A stretch of 64,000 nucleotides of DNA, taken from assembly GCF_001275135.1 (NCBI RefSeq), contig NZ_LFQU01000012.1, forward strand, positions 1-64,000. The letters run 5' to 3'. The notes under the pieces were generated by a model, which ran no database searches, had not been told where the DNA came from, and saw only the letters and a list, made by a program, of their open reading frames with translations. Positions 54,914-64,000 of the stretch are shown in pieces. Positions within the stretch are counted from its first letter, which is position 1. Every line of letters starts with the position of its first letter. The stretch comes from Xylanibacter rarus. GTDB lineage: Bacteria > Bacteroidota > Bacteroidia > Bacteroidales > Bacteroidaceae. The translations under genes were made by a program, and so were the position numbers.

Positions 54914-56134
54914 TCAAAAACGTTGATAACATAAATAATATTTTCTGATTTTTTTTGAAAGTAATGCAATATTCAACAATTCTGAAGATTCAGAAATGTC
55001 TTTTGTTGTATTGTCTTTGAACAGTATGGTGATTTGGTCTTCATTAACATCGTACATATCTTTTTGTATTGTGTCAATGCTCATGAGATAGCCTGCTTCT
55101 TCTAAACTTATTTTGAACATGTCTGCAATTGTACGTTTCTTGCTTTCAGCATAGGCGTCGTCCACAGGATTTTCGAAAATTTCAACTTTGAAGATATTGC
55201 GGTTTATGATATCTGTGGAAAGAATCGACAGCACTTTATCGTTGCTGTCTGTCCATACTTTAAGGGAACTTAGAATGTCGCTGTCGTCGAGTTTTGTATA
55301 ATACAGCTGGGCTTGTCTGTCATTTCTGAATGTCTCTGCATCGATGTCATTGTATAAAAAATATCTTAGACAGGGTGTTGCGAAAATTTCCTTGCCTTCA
55401 TGTGCAAGTCTTTTTGCACGTAAGAGAGCGTTTACTAGCACTTTTTCGCTAGAGACAGTTGTTTTATGCAGATACACTTGCCAATACATCAGACGTCTTG
55501 CCATTAGATAATTTTCGATAGAATACAGCCCTTTTGAATTTACAACAAGATTATCATTGTGTACATCAAGCATCTTTATTATTCTGGCACTGCCAATATT
55601 TCCTTCAGACACTCCCGTGTAAAAGCTGTCACGTCTGAGATAGTCTAGCCTGTCCATGTCAAGCTGGCTGCTTATAAGCTGATGCAGAAACTTTTTCGGA
55701 TATTCATTCTTGAATATTTTGAGTGCTAAATTCAATTCTCCTTTCATTTCCTTGTTAATTTGTTCCATCATAAGCAAGGATATTTCTTCGTGGCTTATTC
55801 CGCTTATCAATGTATGCTCTAAGACATGAGAGAATGGTCCATGCCCAATGTCGTGCATTAGTATAGCAGCCTCAACAGCTTCAGCTTCACTGTCGAATAT
55901 GTATATTCCTTTTTGGGTTAATGACGTAATGGCTTCGCTCATTAAATGGAATGCACCGATAGAATGCTGAAAGCGAGTGTGTTGTGCGGAAGGGTACACC
56001 ATAGATGTAAGTCCAAGTTGCTTTATTCGTGTAAGCCTCTGCATTAGCGGATGCTCAACAATATCTAACAGAAGACCATGAGGTATCTTTATGAATCCGA
56101 AGATAGGGTCATTTATTATTTTACTGTCATTCAT
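54914..56134 (-). CDS. HD-domain phosphohydrolase (dGTPase-like)
   Basis: 406 aa. Metal-binding HD signature: HTRFQHSIGAFHLM near residue 52, then LMHDIGHGPFSHVLEH near 92 and SQLDMDRLDYLRRDSF near 157 (His, His-Asp, Asp). Resembles the YdhJ/SAMHD1-like family; the substrate is unproven (possibly dNTPs). It precedes lpxD, a neighbour pairing common in Bacteroidales. A -7 box lies 115 nt upstream at 56249-56256. Confidence 0.9.
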   Translation of the reverse strand: MNDSKIINDPIFGFIKIPHGLLLDIVEHPLMQRLTRIKQLGLTSMVYPSAQHTRFQHSIGAFHLMSEAITSLTQKGIYIFDSEAEAVEAAILMHDIGHGPFSHVLEHTLISGISHEEISLLMMEQINKEMKGELNLALKIFKNEYPKKFLHQLISSQLDMDRLDYLRRDSFYTGVSEGNIGSARIIKMLDVHNDNLVVNSKGLYSIENYLMARRLMYWQVYLHKTTVSSEKVLVNALLRAKRLAHEGKEIFATPCLRYFLYNDIDAETFRNDRQAQLYYTKLDDSDILSSLKVWTDSNDKVLSILSTDIINRNIFKVEIFENPVDDAYAESKKRTIADMFKISLEEAGYLMSIDTIQKDMYDVNEDQITILFKDNTTKDISESSELLNIALLSKKIRKYYLCYQRF

Positions 56135-56248
56135 TTCGCTTGTTTTATATGTTGTACAACTTCAAAAAGGTAAATAAGTAGTACTGGTGTTTTACATTAT
56201 AGCTGAAATCTGATTCATGATATATGTTATAACAGCATGTGGCAAATG

Positions 56249-56256
56249 CAAATATA
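56249..56256 (-). promoter_or_regulatory. -7 box upstream of the HD gene
   Basis: TAtaTTTGC on the minus strand, 115 nt before the HD gene ATG. The -33 match is poor. Confidence 0.45.
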
Positions 56257-56872
56257 CAATTTATTTGTTTGATATACAATAAAATAGCTTGATGATGAAA
56301 GTTAACTGATGTTAAGGTCCGTATGAGATGGAATAAACTTTCTGTGAATAATATCTACCTCTTAAATGCTGCTTTTATGATTGACAAAAGGAAAACAAAA
56401 TAATGTATGGACTGTCAAAGTGTAAATTTTTAATGTGTCGGCTAATGTTATGTTTTAGCGGATAAAATGCGATGCTTGATTACTTTTATGCTAATACTTT
56501 ATCCTCAAAACACATATATTTGCTTGTTCTTGGTTGGAAATCATTGGGTTTTATCGTCTATTTAACTGTATTTGTGTGGCTGATTGAATGTGTTTTGACA
56601 TGTAAAATGCTGCATTCTATACTGTAATAGGTGGCATTTTAGATGTTTTTTAGAATGATATTGTGCTAAGAATTTATTGTTAACTGCTTCAACTGCCTGA
56701 AAATAAGAGGTTTATCTGTTAAATGAGCAATAGTCGGATTTTATGGCTTTTTCAGAGTAGAATCAGTGTTCAATGGAAAAATAGCCTATTATTTGAAATC
56801 AGAAAGTCAAAATAAGTGCAAATTGTGTGACATTCTGACAGCGCTTATGTCTATACTATATTATATAAAAGA
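56257..56872. repeat. Long intergenic region with repeat-like units
   Basis: About 600 nt without an ORF. Units at 56588-56650 (TTTTGACATGTAAAATGCTGC, then GTAATAGGTGGCATTTTAGATG) resemble the ~22-nt repeats at 6917-7003 and 20637-20715. An imperfect hairpin pairs 56800-56809 (CAGAAAGTCA) with 56828-56837. Nothing else identifiable. Confidence 0.45.
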
Positions 56873-56910
56873 AATCCTCCGACATTTGCTTTAATGCCGG
56901 AGGATTATTA
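56873..56910 (-). terminator. Terminator of pyrF
   Basis: Arms 56873-56881 (AATCCTCCG) and 56898-56906 with a 16-nt loop, 8 nt beyond the pyrF stop; on the minus strand the stem is followed by a T-rich tract. Confidence 0.85.
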
Positions 56911-56913
56911 TAC

Positions 56914-57738
56914 CTACTTTATTTTGTTTAATTCTATGGCCATTTCTTTTTGCAAGGCTTCAGCTTTAATTGCTGCAGCTTCAGCAAAATCGCTTCCGCT
57001 TGAGGCATAAATGATACCTCTGCTGCTGTTTACTAATAGTCCGCAGTCTTTGATTATTCCGTATTTGCATACTTCTTGTAGGCTTCCGCCTTGTGCTCCA
57101 ACTCCAGGTACAAGTAAGAAGTGATTAGGAGCAACTTTACGTATGTCTTGGAACATTGAGCCCTGAGTGGCACCAACTACATACATCATGTTTTGCTCAT
57201 CACCCCATGCCTGTGACTTACGTATGACTTTTTCAAAAAGTCTTTCGCCGTCTTGGTCGGCTGTCAGCTGAAAATCATGTGAACCTTTATTGCTTGTGAG
57301 CGCCAATAGAATAACCCATTTGCCTTCATAGTTGAGGAATGGTGTAACACTGTCTTCGCCCATGTAAGGCGCAACGGTCAATGAGTCGATATCATATTCT
57401 TCAAAGAATGTACGGGCATACATAGAGGATGTGTTTCCTATGTCGCCACGTTTTGCATCTGCTATTATGAAATGGTCAGGATAGTTTTCTTTGAGGTATT
57501 TTATCGTACGTTCAAATGATATCATTCCTTTTACACCCATGCATTCGTAGAAAGCCAAATTTGGCTTGTATGCAACACAATATTGTGCCGTTGCATCTAT
57601 TATGGCTTTGTTGAAGTCGAATATAGGATCTTCGTTGTTCAGTAAACATTCCGGCACTTTTTTGATATCAGTGTCGAGTCCGACACACAGAAAAGATTGT
57701 TTGCTGAATATTTGGTCAACTAATTGTTTTCTGTTCAT
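56914..57738 (-). CDS. pyrF: Orotidine 5'-phosphate decarboxylase (type 2)
   Basis: 274 aa. Makes UMP from OMP, the last step of de novo pyrimidine synthesis. The catalytic motif is [12 protein letters not shown] near residue 90, with LCVGLDTD near 17 and [14 protein letters not shown] near 208 (phosphate site). The length is that of the longer, type 2 subfamily. It lies 133 nt after prfA with a weak AAGTTTTA/TAAAACTT hairpin at 57818-57835 between them. Confidence 0.95.
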   Translation of the reverse strand: MNRKQLVDQIFSKQSFLCVGLDTDIKKVPECLLNNEDPIFDFNKAIIDATAQYCVAYKPNLAFYECMGVKGMISFERTIKYLKENYPDHFIIADAKRGDIGNTSSMYARTFFEEYDIDSLTVAPYMGEDSVTPFLNYEGKWVILLALTSNKGSHDFQLTADQDGERLFEKVIRKSQAWGDEQNMMYVVGATQGSMFQDIRKVAPNHFLLVPGVGAQGGSLQEVCKYGIIKDCGLLVNSSRGIIYASSGSDFAEAAAIKAEALQKEMAIELNKIK

Positions 57739-57871
57739 TTTTTCTGAATTTATGTTTTTATTTATTAAGTGAATTCTTTTATATGAAATGGCTGATGCTC
57801 AGATTTTTGCAATTGCCAAGTTTTATATAAAACTTTTATTTCATATAAATAATCCACCCAAACATTAGGAT

Positions 57872-58984
57872 TTATAGTTCTGCCTCTTTCATGCGTTCTG
57901 CATTTTCTTCTACAGTTAAGGCGTCTATCATATCTTGTATGTTTCCTGCCAGGAATCCGGACAGATCATGTGTTGTATAGCCGATTCTGTGGTCAGTTAC
58001 ACGTCCTTGCTGGAAGTTATATGTTCTGATCTTTGCACTTCTGTCACCAGTTGACACCAATGTCTTTCTGCGGCTAGCTATATCATCGATGTATTTCTGA
58101 TGCTCTCTGTCGTAGATGAAGGTACGCAATCTTGAAAGTGCCCTTTCCTTATTCTTAGGCTGGTCTCGTGTTTCAGTACATTCAATAAGAATTTCTTCAA
58201 CTTCACCGGTATTCGGATTCTTCCATGGATATCTAAGACGAACTCCAGACTCCACTTTGTTTACATTCTGTCCTCCGGCACCGGAACTTCTGAATGTGTC
58301 CCACTTAATGTCGCCTTCGTTGATGTTAACTTCAAATTTATCAGCTTCGGGCAATACAGCTACTGTTGCTGCGCTTGTGTGCATACGGCCCTGTGTTTCT
58401 GTGGCTGGTACACGTTGTACACGATGTACGCCAGATTCATATTTTAGTATTCCATATACATTGTCGCCGCTTACAGCAAAGTCTATTTCCTTATATCCGC
58501 CAACAGCTCCTTCACTTACGCTTGTTACAGACAGGGACCAGCCTTTTGAATCACAGTATTTTTTATACATTTGAAATAAATCGCCTGCAAACAGTGCTGC
58601 TTCGTCACCGCCCGTTCCGGCTCTAATTTCCATTTGGACGTTCTTGGCGTCTTCCGGATCCTTCGGTACTAAGGCAATTTTTATCTCCTCCTCAATTTTA
58701 GGCTGTAACTCTTCATTGGCTTGAAGTTCTTCACGGGCCATCTCTCTCAGGTCCGGATCACTTTCGTTGGCAAGAATATCTTTAGCCTCGTTTATTGAGT
58801 TTATGCAGGCAATATATCGTTTTCTGGCCTTCATTATCTCATCGAGGTCTTTATATTCTCGTGTAAGTCTTACGTATCTTTCCTGATCTGAAATGACAGA
58901 AGGGTCTGTTATCAATGTGGCAACCTCTTCATATCTGCTTTCAAGTCCTTCGAGCTTTTCTAAAATACTATTGTTTTCGGGCAT
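57872..58984 (-). CDS. prfA: Peptide chain release factor 1
   Basis: 370 aa. Terminates translation at UAA and UAG. The GGQ motif is in SSGAGGQNVNKVESGVRL (catalytic tip), and domain 2 holds the codon-recognition region with a PxT-type tripeptide (VPATETQGRMH). I use the Met at 58984 (MPENNSILEKL) rather than an upstream in-frame Met that overlaps purM. Encoded 4 nt after purM. Confidence 0.96.
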   Translation of the reverse strand: MPENNSILEKLEGLESRYEEVATLITDPSVISDQERYVRLTREYKDLDEIMKARKRYIACINSINEAKDILANESDPDLREMAREELQANEELQPKIEEEIKIALVPKDPEDAKNVQMEIRAGTGGDEAALFAGDLFQMYKKYCDSKGWSLSVTSVSEGAVGGYKEIDFAVSGDNVYGILKYESGVHRVQRVPATETQGRMHTSAATVAVLPEADKFEVNINEGDIKWDTFRSSGAGGQNVNKVESGVRLRYPWKNPNTGEVEEILIECTETRDQPKNKERALSRLRTFIYDREHQKYIDDIASRRKTLVSTGDRSAKIRTYNFQQGRVTDHRIGYTTHDLSGFLAGNIQDMIDALTVEENAERMKEAEL

Positions 58985-58988
58985 ATAA

Positions 58989-60158
58989 TTAATAGTTAAA
59001 TTCTCCAAATTCAGATTTAATGGTCAGACTCTTTTCTCCTTCTTCGATATGTCCGATAATCTGAGCGTCTATATTGAAACTCTTACTTATATTAATTACT
59101 TTTTCTGCAAATTCGGGTTTTATATATATCTCCATTCTGTGTCCCATATTGAACACTTTATACATTTCCTTCCAGTCAGTCTGACTTTCCTCTCTAATCA
59201 TTTTGAAAAGAGGTGGAACCGGGAACATGTTGTCTTTGATAACCTTGCAATTGTCATTTACGAAGTGTAGCACTTTTGTTTGTGCTCCGCCTGTACAATG
59301 TACCATACCATGTATTTCCGGACGTAATTCGTCAAGAATGCGTTTAATAACTGGTGCGTATGTACGGGTAGGAGAGAGGACTAGCTGACCTGCATTTACA
59401 GGTACATCTGCTAATTTGTCGTCCAGGTGATAATGACCACTATAAACAAGTTCGTCAGGAACTGCATGATCGTAACTTTCTGGATATTTTTCTGCAAGAT
59501 ATTTAGCAAACACGTCATGGCGTGCACTAGTCAGACCATTGCTGCCCATACCTCCGTTGTAGCTTGTTTCGTATGTTGCCTGGCCAAATGAGGCTAGTCC
59601 GACAATGACATCGCCTGGTTGAATGTTGGCGTTGTTGATTACGTCGCTACGTTTCATTCTACATGTAACAGTAGAGTCGACGATAATTGTTCTTACTAAA
59701 TCGCCAACATCAGCTGTTTCACCTCCCGTTGCGTAAATGCCAATGCCCATTTCTCGCATGCTGGCTAAAAGTTCGTCAGTGCCATTAATAATAGCAGATA
59801 TGACTTCTCCTGGTACCAGCATTTTATTTCGTCCGATTGTGCTTGAAACAAGTATGTTATCTACAGCTCCAACACAAAGCAGGTCGTCCGTATTCATAAT
59901 TAGTGCATCTTGTGCAATGCCTTTCCATACACTTAAGTCACCGGTCTCTTTCCAATACATATAAGCCAATGACGACTTAGTACCTGCGCCATCTGCATGC
60001 ATAATATTACAATATTCAGGATCGCCTCCTAGAATGTCTGGTATTATTTTACAAAATGCCTGTGGAAAGATACCCTTATCTATGTTCTTTATTGCGTTGT
60101 GTACATCTTCTTTTGCTGCAGAAACACCACGCATCATGTAGCGGTTGTGTAAATCCAT
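58989..60158 (-). CDS. purM: Phosphoribosylformylglycinamidine cyclo-ligase (AIR synthetase)
   Basis: 389 aa. ATP-dependent ring closure in purine synthesis. Visible are MMRGVSAAKEDVHNAI at the N-terminus, MHADGAGTKSSLAYMY (ATP/substrate loop), NTDDLLCVGA, YATGGETADVGDLVRTI and GMVHCTGGAQTKVLHF. It is more like the long Bacteroidetes form than the 345-aa E. coli protein. Start at MDLHNRYMM (60158); an earlier Met would add ten unusual residues. Confidence 0.94.
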   Translation of the reverse strand: MDLHNRYMMRGVSAAKEDVHNAIKNIDKGIFPQAFCKIIPDILGGDPEYCNIMHADGAGTKSSLAYMYWKETGDLSVWKGIAQDALIMNTDDLLCVGAVDNILVSSTIGRNKMLVPGEVISAIINGTDELLASMREMGIGIYATGGETADVGDLVRTIIVDSTVTCRMKRSDVINNANIQPGDVIVGLASFGQATYETSYNGGMGSNGLTSARHDVFAKYLAEKYPESYDHAVPDELVYSGHYHLDDKLADVPVNAGQLVLSPTRTYAPVIKRILDELRPEIHGMVHCTGGAQTKVLHFVNDNCKVIKDNMFPVPPLFKMIREESQTDWKEMYKVFNMGHRMEIYIKPEFAEKVINISKSFNIDAQIIGHIEEGEKSLTIKSEFGEFNY

Positions 60159-60198
60159 TTTAAATATATTTTTATGTATATGGAACAAAAATTACGTC

Positions 60199-60945
60199 TT
60201 ATTCTTTATTATGCCAAAATTCCCAACTTGCAAATGCCTGTAATAAAAGCATTTCTAATCCATTTTTTACAGTGGCACCATGTTGGGCTCCTTTTTTCAT
60301 GAAAAGAGTTTCATCGGGATTATAGAGCAAGTCATAAAGGATGTTCTTGCTTGTCATTGCCTCATATGGCAATTGAGGACACTCGTCTATATGCGGATAC
60401 ATTCCGCATGGAGTGCAATTAACAATAACATTGTACTCCTGAATTATGTCAGGGGTGATTTGTGAATATTGTATCGTTCCAGGACGTTCAAATCTGCTTA
60501 CGAATACTGTTTCAAGACCTAGTGATTTTAAACCGAAGTTTATAGCTTTAGATGCCCCTCCTGTTCCTAATATTAATGCTTTTTTATGAAATCTTTCAAG
60601 CAAGGGCTCAATGCTTTTTGTAAAACCAATGACATCGCTGTTAAAGCCTTTCAGATAAGTATCATTACCTTTGTGGTCAACGCGTATAACATTTACTGCT
60701 CCTATAGCTCTTGCTTCGGGGCTTATGGAGTCAAGATAACTGATAACTTTTTCTTTATATGGTATTGTGACATTAAGGCCTTTCAGTTCCGGGTTAGAAG
60801 CTAAAATTTCCGGAAGGGAGTCGAGTGTCGGAATCTCAAAGTTGATATATTCAGCATTAATTCCTTCATTTTCAAATTTTTCGTTGAAATAACTTTTTGA
60901 AAATGAATGACCTAATGGGTAACCTATTAATCCATATTTATCCAT
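60199..60945 (-). CDS. aroE: Shikimate dehydrogenase
   Basis: 248 aa. NADPH-dependent reduction of 3-dehydroshikimate in aromatic amino-acid synthesis. Substrate motif GYPLGHSFSKSYFNEKF (7-23), catalytic Lys in NVTIPYKEKVISYLD near 67, NADP loop LILGTGGASKAINFGL near 122, and KNGLEMLLLQAFASWEFW at the end. Start at MDKYGLIGY (60945), which leaves a 10-nt gap after menG; an upstream Met would overlap menG. Confidence 0.95.
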   Translation of the reverse strand: MDKYGLIGYPLGHSFSKSYFNEKFENEGINAEYINFEIPTLDSLPEILASNPELKGLNVTIPYKEKVISYLDSISPEARAIGAVNVIRVDHKGNDTYLKGFNSDVIGFTKSIEPLLERFHKKALILGTGGASKAINFGLKSLGLETVFVSRFERPGTIQYSQITPDIIQEYNVIVNCTPCGMYPHIDECPQLPYEAMTSKNILYDLLYNPDETLFMKKGAQHGATVKNGLEMLLLQAFASWEFWHNKE

Positions 60946-60955
60946 AGACTTATAT

Positions 60956-61693
60956 TTATTTAGTTGCAAAATAACAAGTGCAAATGCCGAAGGTTAAACG
61001 TTTGAATGTAGCTTCAGTAAACCCGGCTTTTTTTATGATATCTGTCATCACTTCACCTTGTGGAAATGCTTCTATTGTTGTTGTTAAATAACGATACGCA
61101 TTTTTGTCTTTAGAAACAAGTTTTCCATATAGCGGTAGTACGGAATGAGAGTATATCCAAAATAATTGTTTCATTGGGAAACTTACTGGCTGGCTAAGCT
61201 CCAGAATACTTACGTGTCCTCCCTTTTTCAATACTCTGCACATCTCCTTTAAACTAGCATCAAGATTTTGAAAATTTCTGATTCCAAATGCGGTTATTAT
61301 TGCGTCGAATGTATTGTCTGCGTAAGAGAGATGTTCGCAGTCTTCCTTTTCAAAGCTTATGATTTCGCTCAGTCTCTCATTCTTAACTTTCTCTTGACCA
61401 ATACGCATCATGCCTTCTGATATATCAATGCCAATGACCTTTTCAGGGGATAACTCCTTGGCTGATTTTATCGCAAAATCACCTGTCCCTGTCGCAACAT
61501 CTAGTATTTTAAGAGGTTTAAAGGGCTTAAGCTGTTTTATGGCCGTATTTCTCCAAAGATAGTCAATGCCAAGTGACAGCCTGTGATTAAGCAGATCATA
61601 CGAATGAGCTATGGTATCAAACATTGTTTCAACCTGCTTACTCTTTTCTTCCCCGTTATTATATGGCGTTATACGTTCCTGTTTGTAGGTCAT
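60956..61693 (-). CDS. menG: Demethylmenaquinone methyltransferase
   Basis: 245 aa SAM-dependent methyltransferase (UbiE family) making menaquinone, the quinone of these anaerobes. SAM motif [17 protein letters not shown] near residue 63, then [11 protein letters not shown] and [20 protein letters not shown]. The N-terminal [20 protein letters not shown] is family-typical. Also called ubiE; no ubiquinone genes are expected here. Confidence 0.94.
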   Translation of the reverse strand: MTYKQERITPYNNGEEKSKQVETMFDTIAHSYDLLNHRLSLGIDYLWRNTAIKQLKPFKPLKILDVATGTGDFAIKSAKELSPEKVIGIDISEGMMRIGQEKVKNERLSEIISFEKEDCEHLSYADNTFDAIITAFGIRNFQNLDASLKEMCRVLKKGGHVSILELSQPVSFPMKQLFWIYSHSVLPLYGKLVSKDKNAYRYLTTTIEAFPQGEVMTDIIKKAGFTEATFKRLTFGICTCYFATK

Positions 61694-61751
61694 TTTTATC
61701 TGATTTATAAAAAGGCATGATGCTATAGAGGTATTTTGTCAATATGAATTA

Positions 61752-62699
61752 TTATCTGTTTTTCAGATAATTCTTCACATTGTTTTCGATTCGTGCTGCA
61801 ATATCACCATCTTCAGCAGCTTTGTCGAATTTATCACCGGTAATGTTCTCGAACAATTCAATGTAACGTTCGCTTACACTTTCGGCATATTCGTCTGTTA
61901 TTTCTGGCATTGTCTGTCCAGGCTCATTCATGAAGTTGTGTTCAATAAGCCATTGACGTACAAATTCTTTAGATAATTGGCGTTGCGGCTCACCTTTCTC
62001 AAATTTCTCCTCATAACCGTCTGCATAGAAATAACGGCTGCTGTCTGGAGTATGTACTTCGTCAATAAGATAAACTTTACCGTCTCTTTTTCCAAATTCG
62101 TATTTAGTATCAACGAGGATAAGACCATGTTCAGCTGCAATTTCTTGTCCGCGTGCAAAAATCTTACGTGTATAGTCCTCCATTACCTCGTAATCTTCTT
62201 TACTTACAATGCCTTGAGCGATTATTTCTTCTTTGGAAATATTCATGTCATGACCTTCGTCAGCCTTTGTTGTAGGTGTTATTATTGGTTCGGGGAAACG
62301 CTGATTCTCTTTCATTCCATCGGGCAGTTTAACACCACAAATTTCACGACATCCCTTTTGATACTCACGCCATGCCGAACCTGTCAGAATTGAACGTATA
62401 ATCATTTCAACGCGGAATCCTTCGCATTTCAGACCAACTGTAACCATTGGATCGGGAGTGGCAAGTTTCCAGTTTGGACAAATGTCCTTTGTCTGATCCA
62501 GAAATTTTGATGCGATCTGGTTAAGAACCTGACCCTTAAAAGGTATTCCTTTAGGCAGAATAACGTCGAAAGCTGAAATTCTGTCTGTGGCAATCATTAC
62601 GATAATGTCGTCGTTAATGTTGTAAACATCGCGTACCTTACCATGATATACGCTTTTTTGTCCATCAAAATGGAAATCTGTTCTTGTAAGTGCTTTCAT
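61752..62699 (-). CDS. purC: SAICAR synthetase
   Basis: 315 aa. Joins aspartate to CAIR in purine synthesis. Features are [20 protein letters not shown] (ATP loop), [50 protein letters not shown] and [14 protein letters not shown]. Longer than the E. coli enzyme, similar to the eukaryote-like form. Second purine gene of this run, 28 nt after phoH. Confidence 0.95.
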   Translation of the reverse strand: MKALTRTDFHFDGQKSVYHGKVRDVYNINDDIIVMIATDRISAFDVILPKGIPFKGQVLNQIASKFLDQTKDICPNWKLATPDPMVTVGLKCEGFRVEMIIRSILTGSAWREYQKGCREICGVKLPDGMKENQRFPEPIITPTTKADEGHDMNISKEEIIAQGIVSKEDYEVMEDYTRKIFARGQEIAAEHGLILVDTKYEFGKRDGKVYLIDEVHTPDSSRYFYADGYEEKFEKGEPQRQLSKEFVRQWLIEHNFMNEPGQTMPEITDEYAESVSERYIELFENITGDKFDKAAEDGDIAARIENNVKNYLKNR

Positions 62700-62726
62700 T
62701 CTTGTTGATTTATTGTAAAACCTTTT

Positions 62727-63674
62727 CTACTTGTTCTTTATTTCTTTATCTCTTTCATATGCATTGACTATTCGTGTGACAAGCTTATGTCTTACGATAT
62801 CCTTTTCATTCATATTTATAAAAGAGATTCCTTCAATGCCATTTAATACACGTATAGCTTCTCGTAGCCCACTAGTCGTTCCATGCGGTAAGTCAACCTG
62901 AGTAAGGTCGCCTGTTATGATCATTTTTGCATTCCATCCAAGTCGGGTTAAAAACATACGTATTTGAGCAGATGTTGTATTTTGTGCCTCGTCGAGAATT
63001 ATTACAGCATCACTGAGTGTTCGTCCACGCATAAATGCCAATGGTGCAATCTGGATGATATGTTTTTCAATCATGTCCTGTAATTTAACTGCAGGAATCA
63101 TGTCTTCAAGTGCATCATAAAGGGGCTGCAGATATGGGTCGATTTTGTCTTTCATGTCACCTGGCAGAAAGCCTAACTTTTCTCCAGCCTCAACAGCCGG
63201 ACGACTTAATATTATTTTTTTTGTCGCTTTCTCTTTGAGGGCTTTTACTGCAAGAGCTATACTTAAATATGTTTTGCCCGTGCCGGCAGGACCGACTGCG
63301 AACAGCATGTCATTGTTGTTGTACGCATCAATCAGTTTCTGCTGATTGGCACTTCTGCTTTTTATTGGTTTTCCAGAGATGTTATATACTACAACATCAC
63401 TTGATGTGTCATCGTTAATCTTCCCGCCCTTAATTATGTTGATTAAATTATCTTCATTAATCGAGTTGTATTTTAAGACGTGCTTGCGTATTTTCTCAAT
63501 GTTTTCTTCAAAGTTTGCCATTTGCTCTTCGTCTCCTAATACGCGTAGGACATTATCACGTGCAACTATCCTGAGCTTTGGGTATAGTGCCTTGATTATT
63601 TGCAAATGCGTATTGTTGACTCCGTATAATATTACAGGGTCAATATCCTCAAGTACAATGTGCTTCTCGATCAA
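62727..63674 (-). CDS. phoH: PhoH family P-loop ATPase
   Basis: 315 aa. Walker A is FAVGPAGTGKTYLSIAL near residue 130, Walker B VIILDEAQNTT near 227, then LTRLGWNAKMIITGDLTQVDLP. An N-terminal region (about 1-90) resembles the KH-like domain of PhoL/YbeZ-type proteins. Probably linked to RNA metabolism or ribosome maturation; the exact role is unknown. First gene of the phoH-purC-menG-aroE-purM-prfA run, with its own promoter box. Confidence 0.94.
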   Translation of the reverse strand: MIEKHIVLEDIDPVILYGVNNTHLQIIKALYPKLRIVARDNVLRVLGDEEQMANFEENIEKIRKHVLKYNSINEDNLINIIKGGKINDDTSSDVVVYNISGKPIKSRSANQQKLIDAYNNNDMLFAVGPAGTGKTYLSIALAVKALKEKATKKIILSRPAVEAGEKLGFLPGDMKDKIDPYLQPLYDALEDMIPAVKLQDMIEKHIIQIAPLAFMRGRTLSDAVIILDEAQNTTSAQIRMFLTRLGWNAKMIITGDLTQVDLPHGTTSGLREAIRVLNGIEGISFINMNEKDIVRHKLVTRIVNAYERDKEIKNK

Positions 63675-63700
63675 TTTTATTCGAATTTAATATTATTGTG

Positions 63701-63708
63701 CAAAATTA
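63701..63708 (-). promoter_or_regulatory. -7 box for phoH
   Basis: TAatTTTGC on the minus strand, 27 nt before the phoH ATG. Confidence 0.6.
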
Positions 63709-63853
63709 CAGAAACTTTTTCAATATATCATCGTTTTTCTTATCTTTTTTCTATTCTTGGGCTGATAGCGTATAGGTGTGAGAATGTTATGATTGTATCG
63801 CTATGTTGTATTTATTGATAAAAGGCTTTTGTCATATAAGGGATAGATTTCAT

Positions 63854-64000
63854 TTAAATTTGTTTTTTCTCTCCATATGTCTTAGTGATATAATCTTGAA
63901 TGGATGCCATGGCCATGGCATTGATATGAGTTGAAGATATATTTAAAAGTCTATGTATTTTGTTTGTTGCAAGAAATATTTTGTTTTGATGATATTGTTT
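63854..64000 (-). CDS. Possible 3' end of an unknown gene, cut by the window edge
   Basis: An open minus-strand frame enters from the right edge and stops at 63854-63856. The visible 48 residues end ISSTHINAMAMASIQDYITK, then TYGEKKQI. The composition looks protein-like (mixed helical, charged C-terminus) but no family is recognised and the piece is too short to be sure it is coding. Confidence 0.38.
   Translation of the reverse strand, partial: KQYHQNKIFLATNKIHRLLNISSTHINAMAMASIQDYITKTYGEKKQI

Overview
The window is a 64-kb stretch of AT-rich chromosome from a Bacteroidales bacterium, most likely Prevotella or a close relative. The evidence is the fused LpxC/FabZ, serine palmitoyltransferase, a Firmicutes-type (class III) fructose bisphosphatase, the ATP synthase gene order D-C-x-B-E-F-H-A-G, the DUF1460, DUF4421 and DUF3256 families, an orphan type IX sorting-tail-like protein, and repeated Bacteroidetes promoters (TTTG, about 19-20 nt, TAnnTTTG) with no Shine-Dalgarno sequences. 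It is almost entirely core genome. I see no phage, plasmid, transposase, CRISPR array or recognisable defence system.

Layout. 1-6.8 kb: tRNA-Pro, serine palmitoyltransferase diverging from a lipid kinase (sphingolipid metabolism), a DUF4421-DUF1460 envelope pair, a Gfo/Idh/MocA oxidoreductase and an unknown membrane protein. 6.8-9 kb: a gene-poor stretch with degenerate repeats, a candidate small RNA, a DUF3256 gene and a decayed purU/hisIE-like remnant. 9-16.8 kb: ftsE (frameshifted), lysC, lysA, two glycosyltransferase-like genes and fbp, all on +. 16.8-29.3 kb: ispE, dnaB, leuB, valS, mazG, a frameshifted lipoprotein, RNase Z, a sorting-tail-like small protein, a YcbB-type L,D-transpeptidase and an ECF sigma/anti-sigma/periplasmic sensor module. 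29.6-38.8 kb: a GHL10 glycosidase-like protein, an outer-membrane barrel, nadC, an M23 peptidase (frameshifted), a C69 dipeptidase, NhaD and pfkA (frameshifted). 39-46.3 kb: the F-type ATP synthase operon. 46.4-56.1 kb, minus strand: PIF1-like helicase, PBP1A, miaA, lpxA, lpxC/fabZ, lpxD and an HD-domain protein. 56.9-63.7 kb, minus strand: pyrF, prfA, purM, aroE, menG, purC and phoH, then the possible 3' end of another gene at the right edge.

How the genes fit together. Lipid A synthesis (lpxD, lpxC/fabZ, lpxA), peptidoglycan enzymes (PBP1A, L,D-transpeptidase, M23, DUF1460), sphingolipid genes and outer-membrane proteins make this an envelope-rich region, mixed with nucleotide (purM, purC, pyrF), amino-acid (lysC, lysA, leuB, aroE) and energy genes.

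Most notable non-genic signals. (1) A self-contained small-RNA-like unit at about 7391-7498 on the minus strand, with a near-ideal promoter and an intrinsic terminator. (2) Four otherwise healthy genes each broken by a one-base change in a poly-A run, which suggests homopolymer sequencing error more than biology. (3) A decayed purU/hisIE-like remnant that still has its promoter. (4) Degenerate repeats of about 22 nt, one including a perfect 18-bp inverted repeat. I found no convincing new multi-gene system.
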